Below, one piece after another: positions 11,945 to 24,949 of a DNA stretch of 64,000 nt. The DNA is from Mansonella perstans (lineage: Eukaryota > Nematoda > Chromadorea > Rhabditida > Onchocercidae), in contig JBAMDO010000564.1 of NCBI GenBank assembly GCA_037074765.1, positions 620,001 through 684,000 of the forward strand, given 5' to 3'. A model generated the notes under the pieces. That model did no database searches. It saw only the letters and a list, made by a program, of their open reading frames with translations, and was not told the DNA's origin. The position numbers and the translations under genes are program-made. Numbering within the stretch: position 1 is the stretch's first letter; each line of letters begins with the position of its first letter.

Positions 11945-14848
11945 TTTAGATACTTCTTCCGCACTAGGTTGTGATTGGATATTAAATAATTCAATGAAAA
12001 GCGGTATATGGATCAAACGGAAAGATGCTGGAAGAAGCATCATATGAAATTATTTGAATTAGAAATAAATTCACAGAATCGTTTGTACAGAGTTCCTGGG
12101 AAAGTTATTCCGATGGTTCTATTGTTGGTGGTTTTACAATTTTAGATTAGTAAGAATAGTTAAGTATGGTGAAAATATCCAACTATTCATTCACTGCGTT
12201 ACAGTACTTCACTTTTAGTCGAGTAATCCATGGTGCACAACTTGCTATAACGCTACAGAAACTGTTCGCTAATTTGACGGAACTTCCGTGATGTATGCTT
12301 CTGTTGCCGTTGGTGAGATTTTATGAAATCTTCAACTGTTGAAAATAGTATTGCTTGATAGCTGTTCACTTCAAATGTTATCTCTTAAATTTTTGGTATT
12401 ATAACGCTATTATTAAATCTCTAAGCCTGTAGTTTGGATCTAAGAAAACATATTAAAAACTTATTTAAATTAATATAACCAAATTGAAATCCATATTGAA
12501 ACGATCTTTTTCAAAACGATGTTTTATAAAAGAAACAGCGATTGTGATAGTACATTATTATTTGATAAGCTAAGTATTATAATTCCTAAAATTTTATTTT
12601 TGATATCACTGTTTGCATTTTATATTCAAGTTATTTTTATTTTTCAAACTGAAGAGTGACTCTTATTTTTCTAATTTTAATGTTCTTGAAGAAGTGTAAT
12701 TTTTATTAATGAGAAGTGTGTCAGTGCTACTTTACCGTCTCAATTGTTTTTCTAACCTGTTCTTTAACCGTTTATATTGATAAACAGTGGATGATTTTAT
12801 TTATTTTAATATTTCGTTAACTGTTTTTTTTCTGCTGGCGAGGTTTTTATATTGATCTTTGGACCTTATTCTTCGTAAGTTTTTGAAGCATAATTTTGAT
12901 TTTGTTAAGTCTTGCTTACTACTGCAGTAGTTGTTGGACAGTGATTTTTTTTTACTTGCTTTTTTGCCGAAATTCTTCGTTTATAGCGGAAATTTGACTC
13001 TAATCTTTGTACTTTTTAGAAGCCTAATGTCTTAAGGCCTACAGTTTCTATTTTATGATTGTGTTAAATCTTACCCCCGACTATGTTTGCACTGATAGCA
13101 GTAAGCGATTCAACACCGTGTTTTTCCTTTTTTTGGGACATAAGTGGTACTAATTTTTAATTTCAATCCTTACATGTTTCTAAGCTTCGCTCTCAAGAAA
13201 CTCTCATGCCTCTTTCTATCAATTTATGAAGTGTTTATTCTGTTTTTATTAGTTCCGGTTTGGTTTTCGTTTTTAATTCAAAGTGGAAAGAGTTGTTTAT
13301 CTTTTTGATGATTTACTGTTAGCTATATATTGAATCATAGATTTTATGTTGTTATACGTTATATTTTCTTTTAACTCTGAGTTTTTCTGAAGTCTGTCAC
13401 AATTTTTTCTTCAGTCGACAAGCAATATAGCATCTTTTCGGATTGAGTTGAAACATCATCTGGAGGGATTTAACTTTGTATTATTTTTCATCATTAAAAT
13501 TTTTGATGTATTTCATAGAAGACTTCTTTAGTAACTCCAAAAAGGTGCAGTAGTTTCTTGACCATTGACCAAGTCGTGAAACTTGATTGTTTGCGTATTT
13601 TTCTAAGGAGCAGTCGTTTCCGATCACTGTTATTGTTCAGAAACATATTACTATCATATAAACTAGTGTTTCTTATCTCGTTTCTTTCTATTCTATTAAA
13701 GGATTTCGTTAATTACTGATCGGATGTCACTTTTAAATGGAATTGTACCAAACTTCAGCTTTCAATACACTTTTGAAATTTAGCTTTTCCACTTTTTGTT
13801 TGCTCTTAGAGAGTATACCGAACAAATATTAGTATATATTAGCGCACAAACTAGAAATAATCAGTTTCAATTAATTGATTCCTTAATAGCTAACAGATTC
13901 ATATGGCGTAATGAACCATTTTAGCATAATTACGGGTACAAAGAAATCTGTTATCATTGCATTTTTTGAATTATTTCAATTCCTTTACCCTGCTGTTTTC
14001 TTGCTTCCAACAAGAAACTGGCTTATTGTAATGAGCAATTAAAAATGATAAATAAAGGATGCTTTTTATTCATGCATTTTTTTTTTGGATTTATTTGTAT
14101 AGCTTTTTTTTCAAGCGCAGTAATACCTTACCTCTTGTTGTTCGCATATTTTCTAAAATCAAAAAATATAAACTGTAAAACACTAATACGGGTACCAAAA
14201 TAAAAATGATTTTATCATGTTGTTTCAATACATTAAAGATTGATTTCCTGTGTTTACTGTCAATATCAACGACAGTTTCAAGAAGATGTATAATGGGTTT
14301 TATACCCAGAAGGATCAATCTGATAAGCTATCCAAGGAAACTAAGCTTTTCTCCAGTATATTTGAGAGTCTCTAAATGTGTTCAGGAAAGCCGCAAGATA
14401 ATGCTACCGGTCTATTTCGAATATGGATCAATATAAGACATCATCCAAAAGCACCACATGCTGGAATGTACTATAAGTGATAATAAATAGTTTTTATTGA
14501 CAATAAACTAAAAACACATGAGGTACATCATTATTCAAACAAAAAACGATTTCTAAGCCGAAACATCCGTAAAGTGTTCTGTCGGTAATACCAACATCAG
14601 TATTTAATTCGTTTAGCGATCTCGCTGAAACTTTTAAATTAGTTGAGCATTTAGAAAAGAAAGTGATTCGAGACTCAAATCTCGAAAACTGCAGAGCTAA
14701 TGAAAAATAAATGGCCAAAATATGTTTCTTTGCACATTTGCTAATTCATAACGCTTCTTCATTTTACTTTTAACCTTTTCCTAAAGAAGAGCTTTTGGAT
14801 AATAAAGGTAAAACACTGTTTCTTTTACACTGAACTTGCTGTAAAATC
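11945..14848. other. Intergenic region between convergent genes
   Basis: T-rich upper strand with no convincing exon chain. Open frames on the minus strand at about 14.1-14.7 kb (one with a hydrophobic stretch, one with CysLeu-rich sequence) lack recognisable similarity and consistent splice partners. The region must hold the 3' UTRs of both flanking genes. TTTATT at 14493-14498 could be a minus-strand poly(A) signal. Confidence 0.5.
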
Positions 14849-17800
14849 TTACGATCTATGGCCTTCTATTTTTCGCTTTTCAAGTATTTTAGTTATTTCC
14901 GAGAATTCACGATCCAATTTATGCTTTTCTCGTTCTGGAGCACTCTTTCTTGTTTTTCGTCCATCATTTGTTTTCACTCCAAACTGATATGCCGCTCTAA
15001 AACTCATGCAAAAATATTAAATCTATATTGTACTCTGAAATAGGGCCGATTTAGCTCATAAAATAATAGCACTATTGATTATAGTAAGAGTTACTTAAAT
15101 ATCTAAAATCTTTCGAACAACCATGTGCCCAAAACATGTAGTTGCAAGTATTCATGTTGCTACTATTGCTTTTTTCAGTTCGGATTTTCAAATGAATAGA
15201 TTTTGCAGTCTTCCATATTACTAGAAATTTAAATTTGATATAGTCTTACTTCGGCATAGCTTCTTTTGATTCCATATACTTTTCATAATCTTCATGATCC
15301 TCGAAATCCCAACGTTTCACCGGACCTCGTCTATTTCCCTGAATATTTACTTCTTTTAAAGTCTAGTTCTAGATACAAGTTTTGCATCCTTTCATTTAAA
15401 TCTACAAAAGAATTTTAAACTTTCTTCGTATTGGAAATCACTAAAATTATTCGATTAATCAGTGGATAAACGGGAAAAGTTTAATCGTTCACGGTATTTT
15501 TGTTAAAAGCATGAAATATAAGCGGTTTTTTCACTAACCATATCCATTTTCGAGTAGTCAGCTTCATCATCACTTTCTCCGGCAGCTTCATACATACCAC
15601 CCGGATAGCATTCCGCATAACCTTCTGTTTCCATAGGCATTTTTTTCTTTTTTTCTAGTGGTATATCATTCTCGACCAATTTTACTATTTCCCGGCGTTC
15701 ACCACGCCTTTCTTCGTCTCGTATACGACGTTCTCGATCTCGATCTCTTCCTCTTTCATAATCACGATTTCTCTCACGATCGCGATTCCTATCCCTATCA
15801 CGATCCGACTCGCGGTCATCGAAGTATCTGGATTTAAAATTTCGAAATATATACTTTTAAGAGAATGCGGTTTTGCTTTGAAATTTTAGAAATGTAGAAA
15901 TTATAAACCCAATATTTCGGACTAAAACATTTGTTTTTACCAAAGATTTCGGATTACAAGTTTTGTTTTCATTCCTAATATTTTATATGACTTCAGATGG
16001 ACGAAAATAAGCAACTGATGGCTTCATTTCCAAAAAATAGTTTTATGAAGATAAAATGCTTTAGCATATTAATAAGATTATCGACAAGGAACAAATTCTC
16101 CTGCAAATCAATAACTTATCGAAAATAAAAAACTCAACTTTGGCAATAGTACATAGTTTGAAAGACACAAACGAGCAAGTTTGGAGATATTTATAATAAA
16201 TTCATCACTAATAAACAGAAGAAAAATATAAAAATATATCAATCACTTACGAAGAAGGCTTCGGACGTTTTCGATCCCGATCGCGTCGCTCTCGATCACG
16301 ATCGTTCCTGGAAGTAGTAAAATCACGCTGATCGTCAAATATTGGTTGTGAGGCTATCTTAGCATGCTCGTCGTTCGCACCTTCGACCTTCTTCTTCTTC
16401 TTTTGTGTATCGGCACGCAAATATGATAGAACTTGTGTAAGTTTCTGAAAATTACAGAACATAATCAGAAAAAAGTTAACTAATCATCACAGCTCTTATT
16501 AATTTTCATGAGTTACCTGGATCAGCATATTGCTCGTATTGATATCATGGGTGCTTTCCGTTGCGGGACAATCATGAACAGAACGTAACAGTGTTGTAGG
16601 TAAATCGTTATCTTCCTCCTCTAGGTCAACCACATAAGCCATACGACCCTTCCTAAATTTTCACTCTTGGCGATTAAAAAAATTTGTGCAAAAAAATTAA
16701 AACCACGAAATCAGAATACACTAGCATTCTTACCTGAACAATTCATTACATGCAGGAAGTTCATTCTGAAACAATGCTCGATGGATGTTTCGAACCATTC
16801 GATTGTCTGATTGTGATTCACCTTTCTGGCTGTCTTTCTGGAAACACGAAAAGCTCAGCAAAATCGCTCAATTTTCAGTATTTTTCAAAACAGGAAGTAA
16901 AATGCAAGGGGATAAATTATTTACAATAAGACTTTTTCTTTTTTAAAAAGAAATGATAAAGGTTTTTTAATTAATGGCTAAGCTAATATTTTAAATGTAA
17001 AAAATTTGCATCATGAAAAAAAGAGACAAATACGATGTATAAAAATCTTCCAAGGAACGGTTATTAACTTACATTATATTGCGATTCTAATACTTCGTCA
17101 CTCTTCTGTTCTCTCATAGCTATTTCTGAACGAACTTTATGCAGCAACGAATAGTCCAAACCTTTCACTAAATGAGTATGCTCCATATCACCACCGAGGT
17201 ATTTACTTTCCTGCAGATTTGTATCTTACATTCATTACGACTTATCACACATGCAACGTTACATCAGAGTGAATTTTCTTACATCAATAAATATGAAGAT
17301 TCTTCCAAAAATTTTCCAAAAACCTGGAGTGAAAATGTCTAATTTTTAATAAAATACTTGAATTGCTTGTTTCCTGCGTTGTGCCGCATCAGCTGTTGCT
17401 CGTACATCAGCAGGTACCGCTCGGTAAGCATTATTTGCATGCAGATCATCAATATTGTCATCCTTTCCAACTCCTTTTCGTCTTTCCTCTGCTCGATCAC
17501 GATAATTTTTTAAAATTTCATTCAAATTTGATGGTCCTGCAAAATTATTTCTCTTCTGCTTACATATACCGCTATACATTTCCTATATTAATAAATGATC
17601 CGAATGAGGATTAGTTAATTTTATTTTCTCGACTTCTTCCTTCACATTTAAGAGATGTATTTCATAAATTTTTAACCATAGAATCAACATGTTTACACGA
17701 ACCAAAGATGTCATCCTCATCATCTATACTATTTCGCTCCCTTTGTTTCTTGGTCTTAGCACCAGTGCCATGGCTTCTTTTCGAACTGCAAGAAAAATAT

Positions 17801-18531
17801 ATTCGTTATACAGTTTTTAGCAATTAAAAGCTTTAAGCATTTCAAATAATTCTCTGAAACCTTTTTATAAATGAACATAAATGATTTTTATGCAATTGAA
17901 TAGCGCGAAGCTAAATTTTTCTTTTTTTGATTGATCTTCATTAAGTGAATAGCATTTTGATGAAAAACAACAAGTTAACGGAATAATTACTCAGCAGCTT
18001 GACGATGGCTGAATGAATGAGTAGGTTGTGTTTGTGGTCCTCCATTTGCATTTGCTGATGTCGGTGCTATCTTCTTGGTCAAAAGTTGGCGAAAATCTTC
18101 GTTACGCAATGTTCCCGTGGGTACATTTCGTCTGAATAAATGATTCTTCGAAGTATTCTCAAAAAAGTAATATCTTTCCTATCTCCTAGATAGAATTATA
18201 AAAATATATCAAGTGAAAAAAACCAAGAATGGAAAAACTTTTAGCCAAGATGAAGGAAAAAAAGATGATGATGTCAAATTCATGCAATAATATGATACGT
18301 TTTCAAAAGATACTGAATTAAATTGTCAAATTAATCTAGCACTAAATAATAAAAATCAAATTTTTTCAAGTTACATAATGTAAGCTTACTTAATTCATCA
18401 AAGATTACTTATCTAATTGATGAAATTATACAACAACAATTAATCCTTAAGTATTATGCTTAAATAAAAAAGAATGAACTTTACCCATTAGTAGATGAAG
18501 TGCCCAAAAGTTCTTTCAAATCTGCTTCCAT
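14849..18531 (-). CDS. smu-2: RED/IK-family spliceosomal protein (SMU-2), 11 exons, 515 aa
   Basis: RED protein of the spliceosomal B complex, partner of SMU1; in C. elegans SMU-2 and SMU-1 control alternative splicing. Exons in coding order: 18531-18485, 18131-17991, 17785-17703, 17536-17358, 17210-17073, 16837-16734, 16652-16517, 16444-16251, 15827-15539, 15338-15250, 14996-14849; phases agree throughout. Family landmarks appear in order: LRNEDFRQLL near the N terminus; YRDRAEERRKGV; the hallmark ESKYLGGDMEHTHLVKGLDY; KGRMAYVVDLEEE with DLPTTLLRS; KLTQVLSYLR; a long Arg/Asp/Glu repeat (the RED repeat); YAECYPG; DEADYSKMD; GPVKRWDFEDHE; and the C-terminal AAYQFGVKTNDGRKTRK. The length is close to the 557-aa human protein, with a shorter RED repeat. 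The start is supported by TTTTAG two bases before the ATG, a likely trans-splice acceptor. Confidence 0.96.
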
Positions 18532-18545
18532 AACTAAAACAATTT
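18532..18545 (-). promoter_or_regulatory. Probable trans-splice acceptor for SMU-2
   Basis: Read on the minus strand, GTTTTAG is followed by two bases and then the ATG. No coding exon lies upstream, so spliced-leader addition here is likely. Confidence 0.5.
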
Positions 18546-19115
18546 AATGATTAATAGTACCTTTAAAAATAATAATTATTGATGATTAAAATAACTTATC
18601 ATCATTGATATATGTAAAAATGTAATTACAAAATGTAAAGTTTAAAAATTTCTAAAATTTCAATATGAAACTTAAATTTCATTTCTTGCTTACCTTTATA
18701 ATATTATATTGCTAGCAAAGAAACAAAAATGATGAGAGAAAGTATGCAAATGTGAGAGAGTACTGCTAAAAAAGAAACATGAGAAATATAAAGAGGAACA
18801 TTGTAGGCTACAAGTCTCTAAACCTTTTGTGTGTTATAAATCTTTGCGATAACAATTCATGATATAGCCTATCATATAGAGAGTAATAGACAACGATTGA
18901 AAAGTGATAGTATTAGCAAGAGAGAAAAACATTTTAATATAAGTGGAGTTGAAATCCAGGTTATCATGGATGTGGAAAATAGTATGGTAAATTTGGAGAC
19001 GTTAGATGCTCTGTGATTAAATTTTTTTCTTATCAGACAGAAAATAGATTCATTTCAAGTGAGTGTAGCCATTTGTGATTAAAATGGATTGTTTGGGTAG
19101 AAATAAGTGGAAAAA

Positions 19116-19441
19116 TCAGAAGTCAAAATTATTTACAGTATCAGAAGTCATAACTGTTTACAGTATCAGAAGTCATAAATGTTCACAATATCAGAAGTCA
19201 TAACTATTTACAGTATCAAAAGTCATAACTGTTTGCAGTATCAGAAGTCATAACTGTTTACAGTATCAAAAGTCATAACTGTTTACAGTATCAGAAGTCA
19301 TAACTGTTTACAGTATCAAAAGTCATAACTGTTTGCAGTATCAGAAGTCATAACTGTTTACAGTATCAAAAGTCATAACTGTTTGCAGTATCAGAAGTCA
19401 TAACTGTTTACAGTATCAGAAGTCATAACCGCTTACAATAT
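19116..19441. repeat. Minisatellite, 25-bp unit, about 13 copies
   Basis: Thirteen copies of a 25-bp unit with core TCAGAAGTCATAACTGTTTA and a CAGTA tail. In the middle, copies alternate between TCAGAAG and TCAAAAG forms, and the junction alternates between TTTACAG and TTTGCAG. This suggests a 50-bp higher-order unit made by recent expansion. The outer copies are more degenerate. There are no conserved repeats separated by unique spacers, so it is not CRISPR-like. Confidence 0.95.
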
Positions 19442-19870
19442 GCTAAGATTTCAGGAATTAGCATACTTGAAATAGTTTCTCAAATGATACAAAACTAATC
19501 ATTAATTAACAATTTTGTTGCTGATTTTTTTTTTTACAAAAATCGTCGTCGTTTTGCATAGCTTTTATTAGTTATATGATGATTTTATTAATTAACTGAA
19601 AAGACATATTTTTATGTATAGCTTTGAGAAGGTTTTGAGATAGTGCAAATTTTCATTTTACATCTTCTGACCCTTTTAAAATATTTAAATTCATTTTCCT
19701 TTTTTTCCTTTCATTTCAATCGTAATGAAAAATGATGATAAGCCAACAAATGAGATGAAACTAGCGTTAATGAAATTATATAAGATTTGTGATTCATTCG
19801 CAATATATTGCAACATTTAAATTATTTATTTAATAATTGCAAAAGTTTACATATGTTTCTTTGATAACAT

Positions 19871-21966
19871 TTAAAGTAAAAATGAAAATGCAGTAATAAA
19901 TAAAATGGCAATAAATAATGCAAGGTAATGTGGTGATGCAATGATCGATGAATGTTTTGCGATGAATGAATCCGGCACGAAGATACTCTTCTGATATTTG
20001 CTTAAAGATTCTGAAAAGTAATGCATTAAATTTTCTCTCACATTCTTCATTTGTCTTTGTCGGTACGCATTTTTGATTCACTCTTCTCACACTTCGTAAA
20101 GTGACGGTTCTACAACTTACCGTATGACTGGAATTTTGGTTGTTGCATATCAGTGGCGTTACCGATCCTTTTCCATATTGTTTCGGTATTATTAGTAATC
20201 TGAGCTCGTCATACTTGATTAGCAATATATTTATTCCAATTTATTCAATGTATTTACTTTGCTATATATCTCGGAATGGATCTTTTTTAGACATAATTGA
20301 TCAAGTACCGACATTATATTATTTTGATTACCAGTTCGGAGGGGATTTTCATCACTTTTCCAAGACAGATCCATTTAGTTCATGCATACACCGTTTTAAA
20401 ACTTTCAAAAATTCTTTAAACATTTTTAACTGACACTTTGAATTGATGTTTGAACCTTACGGGCAATCGTATTCGTGATATGACAAAATGCACATATGCT
20501 CTACTTCGATTCTTTCTTATCGTTTCTTCCGAATCCTTTCCTGCCTCTTCGTCGGCTTTACATTTAGGTTCCGGTATGATTTCTATATAGCGTAAACCTT
20601 CCGAATTATCATACGGTTTCATGCGTATAATTCCACCACGATGGTACCAAACACGAAAGTAATTTTGTTGACGTAATAATTTACTGCATGCTACCTGCAT
20701 TAAAAGTGATTATTCCGATGTGTTAAATAATAAAGTTTAGACCGGTGATCCGGAAGAGATTTATGAAAACCTGCGATTTGAATCTTAGTAAGGAATGTTG
20801 TATGAATACAAAGGTGAACAAAATTCAGAGGTGAACATCATAATAGAAACATGTAATTGACCAGAAGGATGACGTTCTGATTGGGATGATCTGTCGGGAA
20901 AATGTTTTTGATAGCGATTTTTTCATCTGAATTTGACACAGCAACAAGTTCAAAGCTGCAAGCAATAATCTACTTTTTTTTTTACCATTTATATATACAT
21001 GCATATTTAGCTATGGTAATGGTTGATGCTTTCAAATGACTGTTCAAAAATGAAAAATAAATTTGAGTGCAACAGGTGAAATGTCTTTGAATTTCTTGAT
21101 GAAAATAACTTGCTTGCAATCGGTATTTACTTTTGCTACTTGTATAAAAACAAATTCATTTCTTTCTGCTTTGTGAATTTCCACTTTTTTATACAAATCT
21201 CCACTTTGAAAAGATGAGTGCTTGCAAAATTGCCGAAACTGCAATGAAAGTTTTGTACTATTGAAACATTCCTTTGATTTTACTTGTCAATTCAGATAAT
21301 GTCAACTTATTTGCACCTCTGTCTACCCTCTATTCTGTCCATTTTTAGCCTAGTTTTGACGAACGATTTGTTTTAGATTATAAAGTTTGGAAAAAATTCC
21401 AATAACTTCAATTAATATTGTCCCTGACATTTATTATGGAAATATGCTGTTAATGATTCAAGAGTATATTCTCTGTAAAATTATTATCAGAAGGATTATT
21501 ATACTACACAATATGGTTCATCTTCTAAAAGAATGCGATATTAATGCAAAATTAAGCACAGATATGTGTGTATGTGTAGATATGTGTGTGCATATCTTTT
21601 AAAGAAGAATCATGATACCTGTTGTCAAATCACTCAAATAATAATAACTAAATTCTGACAGTGCAGACAAATGCCCCTATATTTGCAAACCTCTTCGTCT
21701 TGCATCAAATTCAAATTTTTGTGCGAAACAAAATGCTCTGTCCTTTGTATCATACAGACAGCAATAAAGAAGACAGCTGAAAAGTCGTTTTTATAAGCAG
21801 ATAAAAGTTTAAGGTCTTGATAATGTGCTGAAAATGTGAACAAATTAAGTTCAAATTCTGAGCTCCCATGTAAAGGTTTGAAAAAAGCTGTATGATTGAT
21901 GCGAATTTTAATTAGAAATAAAAATTGAAATAAAGCTAGAAAGTTTAGTATCATTAAGAGATGCAT
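19871..21966 (-). CDS. Unrecognised secreted or membrane-anchored protein, 5 exons, 275 aa
   Basis: I do not recognise this protein. Exons in coding order: 21966-21691, 21238-21140, 20694-20461, 20199-20121, 20010-19871. All have GT-AG borders and phases agree. Visible features are a hydrophobic N terminus (MHLLMILNFLALFQFLFLI), three N-glycosylation sequons (NHT, NNT, NAT) and scattered cysteines. A charged middle region contains NYFRVWYHRGG and YIEIIPEPKC. A strongly hydrophobic C-terminal tail (YLALFIAILFITAFSFLL) runs to the stop. That layout fits a GPI-anchored or single-pass surface protein; this is inference. The first exon is the least certain, and its donor (GAG|GTTTGC) was chosen for phase. 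The three downstream exons are the best supported. Confidence 0.45.
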
Positions 21967-24914
21967 CAAACCATTATGGTTAGCTAATTATCATTTCATC
22001 ATAATTCCTTGAATAAAACTACTAACCGTACATAATGCTTGCAAAGATGAAAATGATTTCAGAAGTATGAAAATGAAACTTTTAAGAAATTTTCCAAAAC
22101 CCAAAATATTAAACTGTTTCAAATGAGAAACTAATATAATGATTAGTTTTTTTTTTTTTTTTTTTGCTGTCAAGAAGTGTAAATAACGATTCAATTAAGA
22201 TTTTTCTTAAAATAATTTTTATGGTATTGTTCGTATTAGGGAATAAAATTCATTCTAATTATTCCAGTTATCAATTTTTTCTTCCGTTATTTAACAATAA
22301 ATTCATGTTCTATGATTTGTTTTCGTCATTTGATCAGTTTTATTCTTTGATAATATTATAAAGAAAATAATATGAATAACAATTTACAGTTCAAATATTC
22401 TTAGTTTCCTTTAAATTTTACATGGTATAAGAATGTTTCATTCATCTTTTGCATTTGATATCTAATAGTATCATCGTATTTGTTGTGTGAATTTCTCAAG
22501 ATTTCGAAAATTAAGAATAATCAGAAATAACGTACTATAAAGCTTTTCTTTTGATGTTACAGCATCAATCATTTTGTAGGTGATGACCAAATCTAGAAAT
22601 TTCTTTCGAAGGAGGAGATTGGTAGGCGCCAGCTTATCTGATTGTCCCCATCACCAAATAATTATCGCTGTGTATATAAAAAATTTAAGAACTTACAATA
22701 TATTCCATATGTCAGAAGAAGAAGAAGAAGGAATAAAAAGCTTCTGTATACGGTAGTAATTTTTGATAACGAGCGTAAATGGACAGTAAAGAGGGCCACC
22801 GACTGTGATAATAAATGTCGCGTGGCGATAGAATATTTTATAAAGAAACAAATATAGCGACCAAACATTATTTGTAACGGATGGATAAACAAATTGAAAT
22901 ATACAGTGATCTTTCTTTTCGCATCAAACTAATACACTAATGAAGCGGAATGAGAAAATACGCTGCTATTGTTGCCATTAGAGAAACTTATTGGTTATTC
23001 CGCGAGTTGTCGCGGACTGAGAAATATTGCATCTTGATGATCATAAATGATAACGAGAAGGGATTTAAGAGAATTATGTGATATGAAACATACCATAGCA
23101 TTTTATGGTAAAGATGGAACTTACAAATAAGCCTTACAGATGAAATTTTCTGGGTTCTAATTCATCTCTGAAAAGAGTTTCTGAACACTTCTCGCTTGAA
23201 ATTATCAAAAATATTGTAGTATATGGATGAAAAAATTCAAAGATTTAAAGTAATAGCATTTTAATATTTGCAAGAATTTCGAACTTTTTCCTATTTTCTA
23301 CATATTTCACACAGTCAGCTGATTTGATCTGAATTAAATTTTACTACTAAAAAAAATTATTATTATTCATTCTATGATTTATTGGTGTCACTTAATGTTT
23401 TCACTTTCATTAATAATTTCTACAAATACATTTCTTTCTCGAAGAAGAATTTGTAAAATTGTTTTTTTAACATCCCATTTTAATTTCATGTTCAGTTGAT
23501 TTCAAATTTATTAAAACTGCATTTAAGAAAAGAAAAGAATAATTTAAAGTAATAAGAATTGGAAAATCTGAATGATAAATGTTGTCAAAAAAAAAAGGAA
23601 GCAAATCAAATATGGATTTTTTTTGATTAATTAGTTCCATTTTAACATAACAGAACATTGATGTCAATTAGTTCAACATCACTTTCATTACTTAAAATAG
23701 TGGAGCAAATTGAATAAAATTTCCGCCATACATAAGCTGTCATCGATCATTCTTAAACAGTTGCACACTTTTTTTTGATGATCTGTTGCATTACTTCGTA
23801 AAAACACATTGCCGCTTCTTGATGACCAATTGACAATCCATATGATATTTCTATCATAAATTACAAAAAAGAAGATAACATTAAAGAAATTTTTCATTAC
23901 TTGTTATATCACGGTACCATATTCTTTAACTCTTATTATGGTTACCTGGAAATATCTACAAATATCACTTTTTTTAGATCTTAGAAAAATTCATATTCTT
24001 TTTTAGTTCATAGTTTATAAACTGAAGTTGAAATATCAATATGAAGCAGAAAAACAAAACTTGGTTATGCAACGAAAGTAATAATCCAGGTTGGTCGGAA
24101 AACCTATTCTCAATCAGAAAATTGGAAAAAAGAATGCGATTGGCTCTTATTTGATGATTTTTCTAAATAGAATGGAACAACCAGCAATACTTTCTGTTCA
24201 GTTTGAAGAAAAGAAGCATAATAAAGTTTAATACGATTACTGAAATGAAAAATTTTGGACTGTTATTATAGTCATTTAATTTTTAATTCTTTCATTGATC
24301 TTACTGCTTTTTTCTCTTTCAAATTAGTAATGCAGTTTATCCTTTCTGCTACTTTAGATTGTAAGAGCGAACAGATATTTACCGTATGCCAGCTTTACCA
24401 CTTAATTTGCACCATTCATATTATGAAGAAGAGGTGGAGTTCTGTCGTAAAACTGTTAACGTATATAACATATGACAAAAAATTAAAGAGATGCAACTTT
24501 CCTTTGATTGGTGCTTACTTCTTTCTTTCAACTTTATTTACTTTACTCTACTTGTACTTTTAAGTGTTCTTCACCAAGTAAATAAAATAGATGACAAGTT
24601 CAAGTAGGTCTTCAATATTTCTAATCATCCTTTTGCTATTTACTCGTACCCAATCATAATGAGCACTTTTTTCTCAACAAGTTTAAAAACAAGGAAAATA
24701 TGAAGTGAGTGGGAATTAGAAGATCGAAATCTCGGTTGAACAAACTATTATCAAAAGCCTCATCGGATATTCTACTGGAAGATTCTGATTTGATCTGATC
24801 TTTCCTATTAATTTTTTAAAATAATTATTTGTTAACACATTTGGGCTGTGATAGTTTATGAGAGCTCTGATCATAAGCGTTGTATTACAATATAAATGTG
24901 AACTTTGAATTTTA
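21967..24914. other. Intergenic AT-rich DNA
   Basis: No supported gene. A 57-codon open frame at 22583-22756 (+) begins after a TTTTGTAG, contains a GAAGAAGAAGAAGAAG run, and overlaps a second open frame (about 22642-22857) rich in basic residues. Neither resembles a known protein. An 18-20 base T run sits near 22147-22165. Confidence 0.5.
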
Positions 24915-24949
24915 GGTTTAAAAGAAGAAATATTTAAATATGATAGGTC
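24911..24949 (+). promoter_or_regulatory. Possible trans-splice acceptor for the T-box gene
   Basis: GAATTTTAG ends at 24915, 34 bases upstream of the chosen ATG at 24950, with no coding exon before it. Weak evidence. Confidence 0.3.

Larger units (their letters stand above)
18532..19870. other. Intergenic region upstream of SMU-2, with minisatellite
   Basis: Apart from the 25-bp minisatellite at 19116-19441, I see only AT-rich DNA. The part next to 18.53 kb should contain the SMU-2 promoter. Confidence 0.55.

Noticed and set aside
14091..14718. Minus-strand open frames beyond the SMU-2 stop, one with a possible transmembrane segment
   Set aside because: Frames do not chain with consistent phase. 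The conserved end of SMU-2 is already complete upstream, and this region is likely 3' UTR or intergenic.
19116..19441. CRISPR-like array
   Set aside because: The units abut with no unique spacers and the surrounding genome is eukaryotic. It is a minisatellite.
22583..22857. Overlapping open frames around a GAA microsatellite
   Set aside because: The Arg and Glu runs come from the microsatellite. No splice partner or family match was seen, so it was not called as a gene.
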